Shown: positions 1-6,556, counted from the stretch's first letter. The stretch is DNA of 15,469 nt from Ectocarpus siliculosus (GCA_000310025.1 FN649727.1:8310835-8326303); one strand, 5' to 3'. The notes: generated by a model not told the origin, from the letters alone. Translations and numbers: made by a program.

Positions 1-107
1 AGCCACTCTATGAGCGGTGTCAGGCGATAGAGGAGAAGGCTCTAGGCCCTGAGCACCCAAGTCTAGCCACAACGCTCAACAACCGGGCGGGGTTGTTGGA
101 GAGTCAG
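1..107 (+). CDS. TPR exon 1 (left-truncated by window edge)
   Basis: The last 107 of an expected 126 bp. The frame opens with the end of a Glu codon, then CCA CTC TAT; 35 full codons follow to CAG at 105-107, then donor GTAAGAGCC. It encodes the [10 protein letters not shown] class of repeat and ends LLESQ. It is almost identical to the exon at 602. No stop is seen, and the donor is intact. Confidence 0.8.
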
Positions 108-3100
108 GTAAGAGCCAAACGACGCTTCTAGATGGTTCTTGAAAAGAATGTTCATCCGCAGTTCTAGATCCCACTTGCACCAAAATCCCATTTACGATTT
201 CTCACTGAAATACGACGCCACCACGCTGTCCTCACTCCGTCCAGGGCAAATACTCGGAAGCTGAGTCACTCTATGAGCGGTGTCAGGCGATAAACGAGAA
301 GGCTCTAGGCCCTGAGCACCCAAGTCTGGCCACAACGTTCAACAACCGGGCGGAGTTGTTGAGAGCGCAGGTGAGAGCCATCAGAAAATTCCAGGAAGTT
401 TCTTGTGGTACCCGATAGATTTCGGAAGTGCTCAACAACAGGGCGGGGTTGTTGCAGGCTCAGGTAAGAGTCAAACGACGCTTCTAGATGGTTCTAGAAA
501 ATAATGTTCATCCGCAGTTCTAGATCCCACTTGCACCAAAATCCCATTTACGAATTTCTCACTGAAATACGACTCCACCACGCTGTCCTCACTGCATCCA
601 GGGCAAATACTCGGAAGCTGAGGCACTCTATGAGCGGTGTCAGGCGATAGAGGAGAAGGCTCTAGGCCCTGAGCACCCAAGTCTAGCCACAACGCTCAAC
701 AACCGGGCGGGGTTGTTGAGCAATTGTTAGTCCGTTGTCAATCCCAGCTAGCACTGACCACACTTCTGACATGCTTGCCCTTCACGTCTCAGGGTAAGTT
801 CGTCGAGGCTGAGCCTCTGTACAGGCGGGCGACTGAGATTTGGGAGACAGCGTTGGGTCCTGAGCACCCGAACGTGGCCACAGCGCTCAACAACCGGGCG
901 GGGTTGTTGGAGAGCCAGGTGAGAGCCGTGAGAATTTTACAAGATTTTTCGTAGGTTTCAGACTTGTTTTGAGAGTTTTGTTCTCTCTCGCCCAGTCGCT
1001 TACACCACCCCACTGCTTCCTACACAGGGCAAGTACGACGAAGCCGACCCTCTCTATCTGCGAGCTATTGAGATTGGGGAGAAGACGCTAGGCCCTGACC
1101 ACCCAGCTCTTGCCACGAGACTCAACAACAGGGCGGGGTTGTTGAAGTGTCAGGTGAGAGCCATTAGAAGTTTCTTGTGGTACCCGATAGATTTCGGGAG
1201 CGCTCAACAACAGGGGGTTGTTGAGCAATTGTTAGTCCGTTGTCAATCCCCACTAGCATTGACCACACTTCTGACATGCTTGCCCTTCACGCCTCAGGGT
1301 AAGTTCGCCGAGGCCGAGCCTCTGTACAGGCGGGCGACCGAGATTTGGCAGACAGCGTTAGGTCCAGAGCACCCAAGTCTAGCCACAACGCTCAACAACC
1401 GGGCGGGGTTGTTGAAGAGACAGGTGAGAGCCAAATATTGCTTCTAGATTCTCTTCTAGAAGGTAGTGTTACTCCGCAGTTCTAGATCCCACTTGTGCTA
1501 AAACAAGACCCACGCTGTCGACGCCATTCCAGGGGAAATATGAGGAGGCCGAGCCGCTGTATGAGCGGTCACAGGCAATACGGGAGACGGTGCTAGGTCC
1601 AGAGCATCCTGATGTGGCCCAGTCGCTCAACAACCGGGCGGGGTTGTTGAGCATTTGTTCCCCGCATTCAACTCCAATAGGTTTGACAACACTTGCCCAC
1701 GTCTTGTTTTTGCCTGGTACTTCAGGGCAAGTACGCCGAAGCGGAGCCACTCTATGCGCGGTGTCAGGCGATCGACGAGAAGGTTCTAGGCCCTGAGCAC
1801 CCTGATGTGGCCACAACGCTCAACAACCGGGCGGGGTTGTTGATAGCGCAGGTGAGAGCCATCAGAAAATTCCAGGAAGTTTCTTGTGATACCCGATATA
1901 TTTCGGGAGTGCTCAACAACAGGCGCGGTTGTTGAGAGCGCAGGTGAGAGCCATCAGAAAATTCCAGGAAGTTTCTTGTGATACCCGATAGATTTCGGGA
2001 GTGCTCAACAACAGGGGCGGAGTTGATGAGAGAGCGGGTGAGAGCCATCAGAAAATTCCAGGACGTTTCTTGTGGTACCCGATAGATTTCGGGAGTGCTC
2101 AACAACCGGGCGGAGTTGTTGAGAGCGCAGGTGAGAGCCATCAGAAACTTCCAGGAAGTGTGGTACCCGATAGATTTCGGGAGTTCTCAACAACCGGGGC
2201 GGGGTTGTTGGAGAGTCAGGTGAGAGCCATCAGGAACGTCCAGGAAGTTTCTTGTGGTACCCGATAGATTTCGGGAGTGCTCAACAACCGGGCGGGGTTG
2301 TTGGAAGCGCAGGTGAGAGCCATGAAGAAAATTCCAGGAAATTTCTTGTGGTACACGATGGATTGTGGGGGTGCGCAACAACGGGGAGCGCAGGTTAGAG
2401 GCGTCAATTTTTCCAAGAACTTTCTTGTGGTTTTCTTTGGACGTTGTACGTAGTGCTAACCGTGTGGGGTTGTTGGGCGTTCGTTCCTCCGCAGTGTACT
2501 TTTATCTCCTTCACCACACTCGCGTGACGCTGTATTTCCGTTTCCAGGGAAAATATTCTGAGGCAGACCCTTTGTACCTTCGAGCCATTGAGATTGGAGA
2601 GCAAACGTTGGGTCCTGACCACCCAGCTCTTGCCACATGCCTCAACAATCGGGCGCGCGTTGTTTTTGAGCCAGATGAAAGTCATACGAAGTTCTAGAAG
2701 TTTTCAGCAGAGAATGTTCCTCCGCAGTTCAAGACCCGACTTGTGCTGAAACACGACCCTACCACGCCGTCGACTGTATTCCAGGGGAGGTTTGAGGAAG
2801 CCGAGCCGCTGTATGAGCGGTCACAGGTGATGTTGGAAAAGGCCTTTGGTTTGGATCACCCGAATGTGGCCACGGTGCTCCGCAACCGGGCGGGGATGTT
2901 GATAGCCCAGGTGAGAACCAAAATAGCTTTCCGGGATTGTTTTGTGGCGTCCTCAGGACGGTTTTGGACAAGAAGGTTAGACGCTTCGTTGTCTTCCCGT
3001 GAATTGGCTGAAGTCAGCGGGCTTGCGGATCGAACGGTGACATCAGTTGCCAATGGCTTGGACGAAACTAGCATGATGCCGGCAGTTGTTCATGTTGAAT

Positions 3101-3512
3101 CCCTCCCGTTTCGTATGTATTGTGTGGTAGTTTGGCCGGACAATTTTCCCCCCACCACTGCTTGTGTGTACCACGTGGTGAGCGAATCGGTGTTGTTACC
3201 CCAGTCTTCGTAAAACCATTTGCACACCCAATTTGGTTCTCAACCCTGCGTCTCGATCTCAATCGTCCGCAGGAGAAGCACACGGAGGCACTTCCACTAT
3301 TGGAGAGGGCCCTCAGGATCCGTACCAAGAAGCTTGGTGAGCACCACCCGGGCACGGTTGGGACTCGGAACCGCCTGGAATTTGTGCAAGAGAAGGTTCG
3401 TGCACACTTGGGGCCGTCTTGTAGGCAAGCCTTATGCACGACGATCGCGCAAAGGCCTGGCACTACAATACAACTGAGAATGCTATGTGTACTTCGTGTG
3501 TTGCAGGTGTGA
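1..3512 (+). CDS. TPR-repeat gene, 3' part (NB-ARC-TPR / kinesin-light-chain-like candidate receptor)
   Basis: Multi-exon gene whose 5' end is outside the window. Seen directly: a series of exons of exactly 126 bp, each opening after an AG acceptor with GGC/GGG/GGT-AAG and closing with CAG before GTGAGAG or GTAAGAG. Each encodes one 42-residue TPR with the core motifs EAEPLY, LGPEHP, VAT and LNNRAGLL. All are phase 0 at both ends, so any exon can be skipped, duplicated or swapped without a frameshift. The last repeat (3273) is divergent and runs to a stop at 3510-3512. From family knowledge, this repeat type is kinesin-light-chain-like TPR, a protein-binding superhelix; in Ectocarpus it forms the variable C-terminal region of NB-ARC-TPR proteins, proposed as pathogen receptors. 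No NB-ARC domain is visible here, so receptor identity is inferred. Several exons are damaged, so the locus may be a decaying paralogue. Confidence 0.82.
108..244 (+). other. Type-A intron (137 bp), duplicated in the gene
   Basis: GTAAGAG donor to TCCAG acceptor. It is closely similar over its whole length to the intron at 464-601, and its inner part is shared with 1424-1532 and 2675-2784 through a CCGCAGTTCTAGATCCC-like block. Exon and flanking intron were therefore copied together as a cassette rather than by retroposition. Confidence 0.75.
245..370 (+). CDS. TPR exon 2 (intact, 126 bp)
   Basis: Acceptor CCAG at 241-244 and donor GTGAGAGCC at 371. The 42 codons are uninterrupted and start [20 protein letters not shown]. 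It differs from the window consensus at P8 to S, at L32 to F (TTCAACAAC replaces CTCAACAAC) and at G37 to E. The ERCQ class is shared with exons 1 and 602. It is followed directly by a copy of the 92-bp intron/exon-tail repeat. Confidence 0.88.
371..463 (+). repeat. Dispersed copy of the ~92-bp intron/exon-tail repeat
   Basis: This 93-bp unit starts GTGAGAGCCATCAGAAAATT and ends with an exon-tail stretch (CTCAACAACAGGGCGGGGTT then GTTGCAGGCTCAG). It is followed by a good donor, GTAAGAG. After the AG of CCCGATAG at 411-418, exactly 45 nt (419-463) are open in phase 0 and encode [15 protein letters not shown]. It could serve as a half-TPR mini-exon, or simply be intronic. It belongs to the family arrayed at 1852-2479. 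Confidence 0.75.
464..601 (+). other. Type-A intron copy (138 bp)
   Basis: Closely similar throughout to the intron at 108-244, with single-base differences and small indels. It runs from donor GTAAGAG to acceptor CATCCAG. It separates the mini-exon-like unit at 371-463 from the damaged exon at 602. Confidence 0.75.
602..718 (+). pseudogene. TPR exon 3, 3' end and donor lost
   Basis: Good acceptor (CATCCAG, 595-601), then 39 intact codons of the [10 protein letters not shown] class up to LNNRAGLL. After TTGTTG at 713-718 the expected three codons ending CAG and the GTGAG donor are absent. The sequence instead passes into AGCAATTGTTAGTCCG, which runs in frame to a TAG at 728-730. GTTAGT at 726 could act as a substitute donor, but that would leave the exon 124 nt long and break phase. 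Because neighbouring exons are symmetric, skipping this one would keep the frame. It is probably a dead or skipped exon. Confidence 0.7.
793..918 (+). CDS. TPR exon 4 (intact, W class)
   Basis: Acceptor CGTCTCAG ends at 792 and donor GTGAGAGCC starts at 919. The 42 open codons contain [16 protein letters not shown] and end LLESQ. The Trp-bearing W class is shared only with the exon at 1298; the DNA upstream of the two is also shared, so the pair arose by duplication of a cassette. Confidence 0.88.
919..1027 (+). other. Intron (109 bp) of a distinct type
   Basis: Donor GTGAGAGCC; a pyrimidine-rich 3' part with CACCACCCCACTGCTTCC before acceptor TACACAG. Apart from the first bases it does not match the type-A introns. 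Confidence 0.6.
1028..1153 (+). CDS. TPR exon 5 (intact, L class)
   Basis: Acceptor CACAG ends at 1027 and donor GTGAGAGCC starts at 1154. The 42 codons begin [20 protein letters not shown] and continue [19 protein letters not shown], ending KCQ. The LRAIEIGE core and PDHPA are shared only with the damaged exon at 2548, marking these two as paralogous exons separated by about 1.5 kb. Confidence 0.88.
1154..1223 (+). repeat. Partial copy of the 92-bp repeat fused to intron DNA
   Basis: It starts GTGAGAGCCATTAGAAG, lacks the AAAATTCCAGG segment of the longer units, then carries TTTCTTGTGGTACCCGATAG and an exon tail (CTCAACAACAGGGGGTTGTTG). The tail joins directly to AGCAATTGTTAGTCCG, the same abnormal junction as after the exon at 602, so the donor is missing. 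Confidence 0.7.
1298..1423 (+). CDS. TPR exon 6 (intact, W class)
   Basis: Acceptor CGCCTCAG ends at 1297 and donor GTGAGAGCC starts at 1424. The 42 open codons carry [16 protein letters not shown] and end LLKRQ. Sister of the exon at 793, with changes at residues 4, 18, 27-28, 31 and 40-41, the positions that vary across all exons here. Confidence 0.88.
1424..1532 (+). other. Type-A intron, shortened copy (109 bp)
   Basis: Shares the GTGAGAGCCAAA start, the GCTTCTAGAT segment and the CCGCAGTTCTAGATCCCACT block with the introns at 108 and 464, and the CTTGTGCTAAAAC...GTCGAC 3' part with 2675-2784. It ends in acceptor CATTCCAG. Confidence 0.7.
1533..1649 (+). pseudogene. TPR exon 7, 3' end and donor lost
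   Basis: Acceptor ATTCCAG ends at 1532, followed by 39 intact codons with [20 protein letters not shown], then [10 protein letters not shown]. After TTGTTG the sequence becomes AGCATTTGTTCCCC instead of xxxxxxCAG plus GTGAG. The 76 bp to the next acceptor (1725) is not a multiple of three, so read-through into the exon at 1726 would be out of frame. The S class (YERSQ) is shared with the exon at 2785. Confidence 0.72.
1726..1851 (+). CDS. TPR exon 8 (intact)
   Basis: Acceptor TACTTCAG ends at 1725 and donor GTGAGAGCC starts at 1852. The 42 open codons begin [20 protein letters not shown] and continue [19 protein letters not shown], ending IAQ; this is closest to the consensus of the family in this window. 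Its donor end is the first boundary of the tandem repeat array, whose units look like copies of this exon's tail plus the start of its intron. Confidence 0.9.
1852..2479 (+). repeat. Tandem array of ~92-bp intron-head/exon-tail units
   Basis: Head-to-tail units at 1852-1943, 1944-2037, 2038-2130, 2131-2219, 2220-2312 and 2313-2393, with a degenerate seventh at 2394-2479. Lengths are 92, 94, 93, 89, 93 and 81 bp. Each begins with the intron head (GTGAGAGCC, then ATTCCAGGAAGTTTCTTGTG and TACCCGATAG) and ends with the last ~33 bp of a TPR exon (CTCAACAAC ... TTGTTG ... CAG). Each unit junction therefore recreates a CAG|GTGAGAG donor, except that the second unit ends CGGG. Units 2086-2130 and 2268-2312 keep a 45-nt phase-0 open segment after GATAG; the others have indels or lack the AG. 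Probably made by slippage or unequal exchange. Confidence 0.88.
2548..2674 (+). pseudogene. TPR exon 9, +1 indel and mutated donor
   Basis: Acceptor GTTTCCAG ends at 2547. The first ~34 codons are a clean L-class repeat ([20 protein letters not shown], then [16 protein letters not shown]). The tail reads GCGCGCGTTGTTTTTGAGCCAG: one base too many (127 nt), and the donor GTGAAAG has become ATGAAAG. Read-through ends at a stop at 2695-2697. It is the decayed partner of the intact exon at 1028. Confidence 0.75.
2675..2784 (+). other. Type-A intron copy with a lost donor
   Basis: Related to 1424-1532 (CCGCAGTTC, ACTTGTGCTGAAAC, GTCGAC, ATTCCAG). It begins ATGAAAGTC where a GT is needed, so splicing from the exon at 2548 should fail. 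The acceptor for the next exon is intact. Confidence 0.65.
2785..2910 (+). CDS. TPR exon 10 (intact, S class, divergent)
   Basis: Acceptor ATTCCAG ends at 2784 and donor GTGAGAACC starts at 2911. The 42 open codons begin [20 protein letters not shown] and continue [19 protein letters not shown], ending IAQ. It departs from the consensus at several usually fixed places: LGPEHP to FGLDHP, LNNRA to LRNRA, GLL to GML. This is typical of the less homogenised end of such arrays. Confidence 0.85.
2911..3272 (+). other. Long intron before the terminal repeat (362 bp)
   Basis: GTGAGAACC donor to TCCGCAG acceptor. It is unlike the short introns upstream and shares no block with them after the first bases. 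No repeat or RNA gene is visible inside. The upstream frame stays open by chance to 3213 and is not taken as coding. Confidence 0.6.
3273..3512 (+). CDS. Terminal TPR and C-terminus
   Basis: Acceptor CGTCCGCAG ends at 3272. It encodes a diverged last repeat ([20 protein letters not shown], then [19 protein letters not shown]), which keeps the EA-PLLERAL and LG-HHP anchors but replaces LNNRAGLL by a capping helix. The repeat proper ends with GAGAAG at 3395. A GTTCGT there is a possible donor; spliced to CAG at 3508 it would give a Val codon and then TGA, while unspliced reading also ends at that TGA (3510-3512). Both routes therefore give the same stop, differing by about 37 residues. Confidence 0.7.
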   Translation, partial: EKHTEALPLLERALRIRTKKLGEHHPGTVGTRNRLEFVQEKVRAHLGPSCRQALCTTIAQRPGTTIQLRMLCVLRVLQV

Positions 3513-3860
3513 GGACGAGGTGGAAGAAACTGGCTGCGACAGCAGTCACTGTCGACGCGAAGAAGAAGACAGGGGAGAAGCTCGCGTTGGCAAATTGCGT
3601 CAAGTGTAACCTGGCGTTACATATCTGGCTCACGTTCACGGCGACTGGTTATGGTGTAGAACATTTCTTGCAACGCTCGTTGTTGTTTTCGATGATGACC
3701 CGTCAAGGGTTCTTACTGGCTACTCTTATTGCGAGAGGCGCTTGTTTTGCGCTGTACTCTTGGGCGTGACAATGCTCTCAATTATTTTTGTATTTTTGTC
3801 GTACATACACTGTAGGGACCATCCTCCCTTCCGAGGGCAATGTGTCTCGTAGTCACGAGG
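3513..3860 (+). other. 3' flank of the TPR gene
   Basis: Probably 3' UTR and spacer. Another frame stays open from 3434 to 3769 (RWKKLAATAV, KKKTGEKLALANC), with a good ttgcag acceptor at 3502-3507, so an alternative last exon cannot be excluded. AT-rich stretches near 3780-3800 (ATTATTTTTGTATTTTTG) could hold 3'-end signals, but no canonical AATAAA is seen. Confidence 0.35.
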
Positions 3861-3864
3861 CAAG

Positions 3865-4103
3865 GTGGTGAGAACACAACCACGCGTAAGATATGAGGTA
3901 TCTCCAAATGTACATTTCGCCTTCCTCAAAGAGCAAGGCTGGACGGAGGAGAGCATTATACGGTATTATATAGAAGTACTTGGGGTTCCAGGAGAAGAAG
4001 TCCCCGCAGGACGGGTCGGAAGTCCCCGCGGGACGGGTTGGCGTATCTCGTGGAGCACGAAGCGTTGGTGGCGCGCGAGGCCTCCAATGGATCCAATGGA
4101 GAG
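3865..4103 (+). pseudogene. Unrecognised exon-like segment broken by a 22-bp duplication
   Basis: One frame reads FLKEQGWTEESIIRYYIEVL then GVPGEEVPAGRV. After the tandem duplication at 3997-4040 a different frame reads LAYLVEHEALVAREASNGSN, then GE, ending at a good donor GTGAGG at 4104. The two halves look protein-like and fall back into one frame if the whole 44 bp (both copies) is left out. No family recognised. It lies between the TPR gene and the GCP3 fragment and could be an exon of either or of neither. No clear acceptor was fixed. Confidence 0.35.
3997..4040 (+). repeat. 22-bp tandem duplication
   Basis: Units 3997-4018 and 4019-4040 read GAAGTCCCCGCRGGACGGGT followed by YG, differing at two positions. 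A 22-bp unit is not a multiple of three and shifts the frame of the surrounding exon-like DNA. Confidence 0.85.
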
Positions 4104-4342
4104 GTGAGGAACCGAGCATGAGGTTGGAGGTAGTCCTTCTTGCTCCTCATTTAGTTGCTGTCGCGAGCGTGTCATGTCCAAGAATGATGGAACATTGTGA
4201 CTCGCGTGGTTCTGCTTCTGATATCATTGCCAGGTTAGTGTCAAGTTCGCCGGTATCATGCCCAGGTGCTGCACGTTGTATCAATCGTGGTATAGATTTT
4301 TTTGTGTTCGACGTCCCCATGTGTTGCACTATGCCATGCAAG

Positions 4343-4458
4343 AGGTGGCCGTGAAGATTGTCACCATCGGAAAGGCCATCAACTTCTTGAGGCACCTGTG
4401 CGGGAACTCGGAGTGGATCACGGGGCCCATGGCCAAGGCGAGTTCGCTGGCGCTGCTG
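4343..4458 (+). pseudogene. GCP3: GCP3-like exon a (GKAINFLR segment)
   Basis: The frame from 4345 reads VAVKIVTIGKAINFLRHLCG, then NSEWITGPMAKASSLALL, up to a putative donor GTGATG at 4459. The A-KI--IGKAINFLR motif is a hallmark of the Spc97/Spc98 family, just after the conserved MLPSF segment. Acceptor AG at 4341-4342 or 4343-4344 is weakly supported because the tract before it is only moderately pyrimidine-rich. The preceding exon is not found. Confidence 0.65.
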
Positions 4459-5101
4459 GTGATGCTTTCGTGTGGGTGTCTCTGTCTGTTGGTGGTGTCT
4501 GTCTCGAGGCTACGGGTGCGGCTGTCAGCAAGGGATGATGGCTGCTGGTGGAGGCTGTAGTGGGCATGCACATGCACATGCACTGCATGTTGCTCCGGTT
4601 CTTGTACGATCTTGACCGGGCCGTTTGATTGAGCGAGTCAAAGCTTTGAAGGCGTTTTGGTTGATGCTGCGGCCTAGTTTGATGCTGGTTGGACGCATCT
4701 ATGTAAGATGTCACTTTGCTGCGCTTGTGTACATGTACATGTGAAGTGGTTTTCCACTCAATTGCTTGCCTTTGCGAACCCCAATTGCATCTCCATAAAT
4801 GAACAGCGATCATGGGTACACCAGTATTTCCTGCTAGGTGTTCATCTGGCCTCTTCACCGCAAAGGTTTTTCTTTTTATTCAGAGTACATGCCAGGAAAG
4901 AAGCTGCATGTTTAGTTTCCGGGCCAGTCGAATCAAGGATCATGTGAGTCCAACGCATGGAGATATAGCGATCGATCACTTTCCACCACTTTCCTATCCG
5001 CCCGGCGTTCAGCAACTTCTAGAGCATCTCCATCAGCCCTCTCACACCTCTCACATGTCTAACCAAGAGCCTCCACAAATCTCCGAAATCTCCGAACGCA
5101 G
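4459..5101 (+). other. Intron of the GCP3-like gene (643 bp)
   Basis: Between GTGATG and CGAACGCAG. It contains short alternating purine-pyrimidine runs (GCATGCACATGCACATGCAC at 4564; TGTACATGTACATGTG at 4727). No RNA gene or coding segment was recognised. Confidence 0.5.
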
Positions 5102-5269
5102 GCAGCGGCCCAGGCCACAACGCTGGAATACGGGAACACGACATCCCCCACGGCTGTGGTGGAGTCTTGCTCCGCCTTGACCGACGCCAGGCTCGTGCAC
5201 CTCATGCTCGGGCCCTACCGGCTAAAGTCGCACCTTCGAGTCCTCAAGAAGTTCCTGCTCCACGGACAG
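5102..5269 (+). pseudogene. GCP3: GCP3-like exon b
   Basis: It has 168 bp, phase 0 at both ends, acceptor CGAACGCAG and donor GTGAGATTC at 5270. The frame encodes TLEYG near the start and ARLVHLMLGPYRLKSHLRVL then KKFLLHGQ at the end, matching the L--HL-ALK-FLLLGQ stretch that immediately precedes the GDF/GDL segment of the family. This segment has no internal stop. Confidence 0.75.
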
Positions 5270-5732
5270 GTGAGATTCACTGACCAACGTGCGGTAGCGG
5301 ACAGGGACACATGCCACCTCAACACATGTGTGCGATCGTTTCGTTATGGCTAGAAGGATGGATGGAGCCGTCCCTTTCCCGTGCCGACCGTAAAGTCGAC
5401 TGTTGAGGTCCCGCGAAGTAGGCGTTCTCCGTTCGTGGCTGTATGTTTGTTTTGAACATATCCCAGGTCTAGTGGCGCCGCCGAGATTCGAACCCGCGTC
5501 CTCTACGGTTACGATGCTGCCCCCTTTTACCTTTTTCCTGGTCATGTACAATGATGACCCTGTCTATCACGCTGATGCTGGCTACTGTACTAGTTCGGTC
5601 TTTGTGATGTCTGCTGATTGTTGATGCTGCCTCCGAAGCGGTGCTGGATGATAATCGTTACCTTGACCCCACCTTCACATGCTTCAGTCTAACCTTTCTT
5701 CGGCAACAACGTAACCGCCTTGGCCATGTCAG
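5270..5732 (+). other. Intron of the GCP3-like gene (463 bp)
   Basis: GTGAGATTC donor to GGCCATGTCAG acceptor. A short antisense stretch at 5472-5500 resembles the T-arm and 3' acceptor half of a tRNA (GGGTTCGAATC) but has no matching 5' half. Confidence 0.6.
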
Positions 5733-5920
5733 GGAGATCTCATGCTCACCCTCATTGAAGTGCTCGGTCCAGAGCTTGACAAGAAGGCCACGGTGATCTA
5801 CCGGCACAACGTCATGGGGATAGTCGAGGGCGCAATCAAGACCAGCGCCATCCTGCAGGACGAAGCGGAAGACGTTGCTAGGATCGGAGTCAAGATTTTC
5901 GGCGGTTCGGAGTCTGATAC
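5733..5920 (+). pseudogene. GCP3: GCP3-like exon c
   Basis: It has 188 bp, starts in phase 0 after CATGTCAG, and ends in phase 2 before GTGAGCG. It encodes GDLMLTLIEVLGPELDKKAT, VIYRHNVMGIVEGAIKTS and ARIGVKIFGGSESDT. Together with the GQ that ends exon b it rebuilds the conserved LLxGQ|GD junction. The family's usual NAQF after the helix is replaced by AILQ. Confidence 0.8.
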
Positions 5921-6556
5921 GTGAGCGATGGCCCGGGGCCGCGGCGTGACGATTTAGCCGTTGGCGATAGCGTTGACCTCAAGTATAATGCACTTCTAAA
6001 TTTCTTGCCATGCTACATGTTCCCCTCCGGAGTAGCTGGAAACTGGACATTGGACACTGGACCTACTGTTCTTCGCAGTGTGTTCGACGGGAGAGGCGAT
6101 CTTGGAGTAGGTTTGATTCGCGTGCTCCGGCATCTTTACCATACCTCGTCCTTCTGTCTTCTAAGTGTTTCGACATCATGATCCTATCAGCCAACCCGCA
6201 GGGGGGCGCAGCATACAACTATCGGAATATTGCCTTGGGCCACACAAGATGACGCACCCCCATGAGATAGCACGCACCACACACGATAACACCATACCCG
6301 GTGGAGGTGTGTTTTCGGGTCAACATTAGCCCAAAACATGAAACCACTCCTCAGATCAAGTACTAGGGTGACACAAGATACCACACACCCCGCATCGTGC
6401 ATCTCTTGTCGTTGATGACCACCTTGTCATAACTGTTTCGCGACTACTCCTGTATTCGGCCCGTTGAACCGTGTGTGTTACGACGTCGTTCGTGTGGTAA
6501 TGCCTCTCTCTCTTTCTCTCTCCCTCTCTCTCCCTCTCTCTTCCTCTCTCTCTCAG
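5921..6556 (+). other. Intron of the GCP3-like gene (636 bp) ending in a CT tract
   Basis: GTGAGCGATG donor to TCTCTCTCAG acceptor. The last ~50 bp are a CT microsatellite serving as the polypyrimidine tract. No coding content recognised. Confidence 0.6.
6503..6554 (+). repeat. CT-rich microsatellite at a splice acceptor
   Basis: A run of CTCTCTC, TTTCTCTC and CCTCTCTC units with almost no purine, directly adjoining the CAG acceptor at 6554-6556. Confidence 0.9.

Noticed and set aside
1852-2479. CRISPR-like array
   Set aside because: Units are contiguous ~92-bp direct repeats with no unique spacers, they contain exon tails and intron heads, and the setting is eukaryotic.
2743-3213. 156-codon continuous ORF through the exon at 2785
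   Set aside because: The part beyond 2910 follows a consensus donor and shows no TPR features, so it is intronic read-through.
3434-3769. Separate 111-codon gene
   Set aside because: It overlaps the C-terminal exon of the TPR gene in another frame and lacks recognisable motifs; kept only as a possible alternative last exon.
5472-5500. tRNA gene on the - strand (GGGTTCGAATC T-loop and CGGCGCC-A end)
   Set aside because: Only the T-arm and 3' acceptor half are present. No matching 5' acceptor, D-arm or anticodon stem was found; at most a tRNA-derived fragment.
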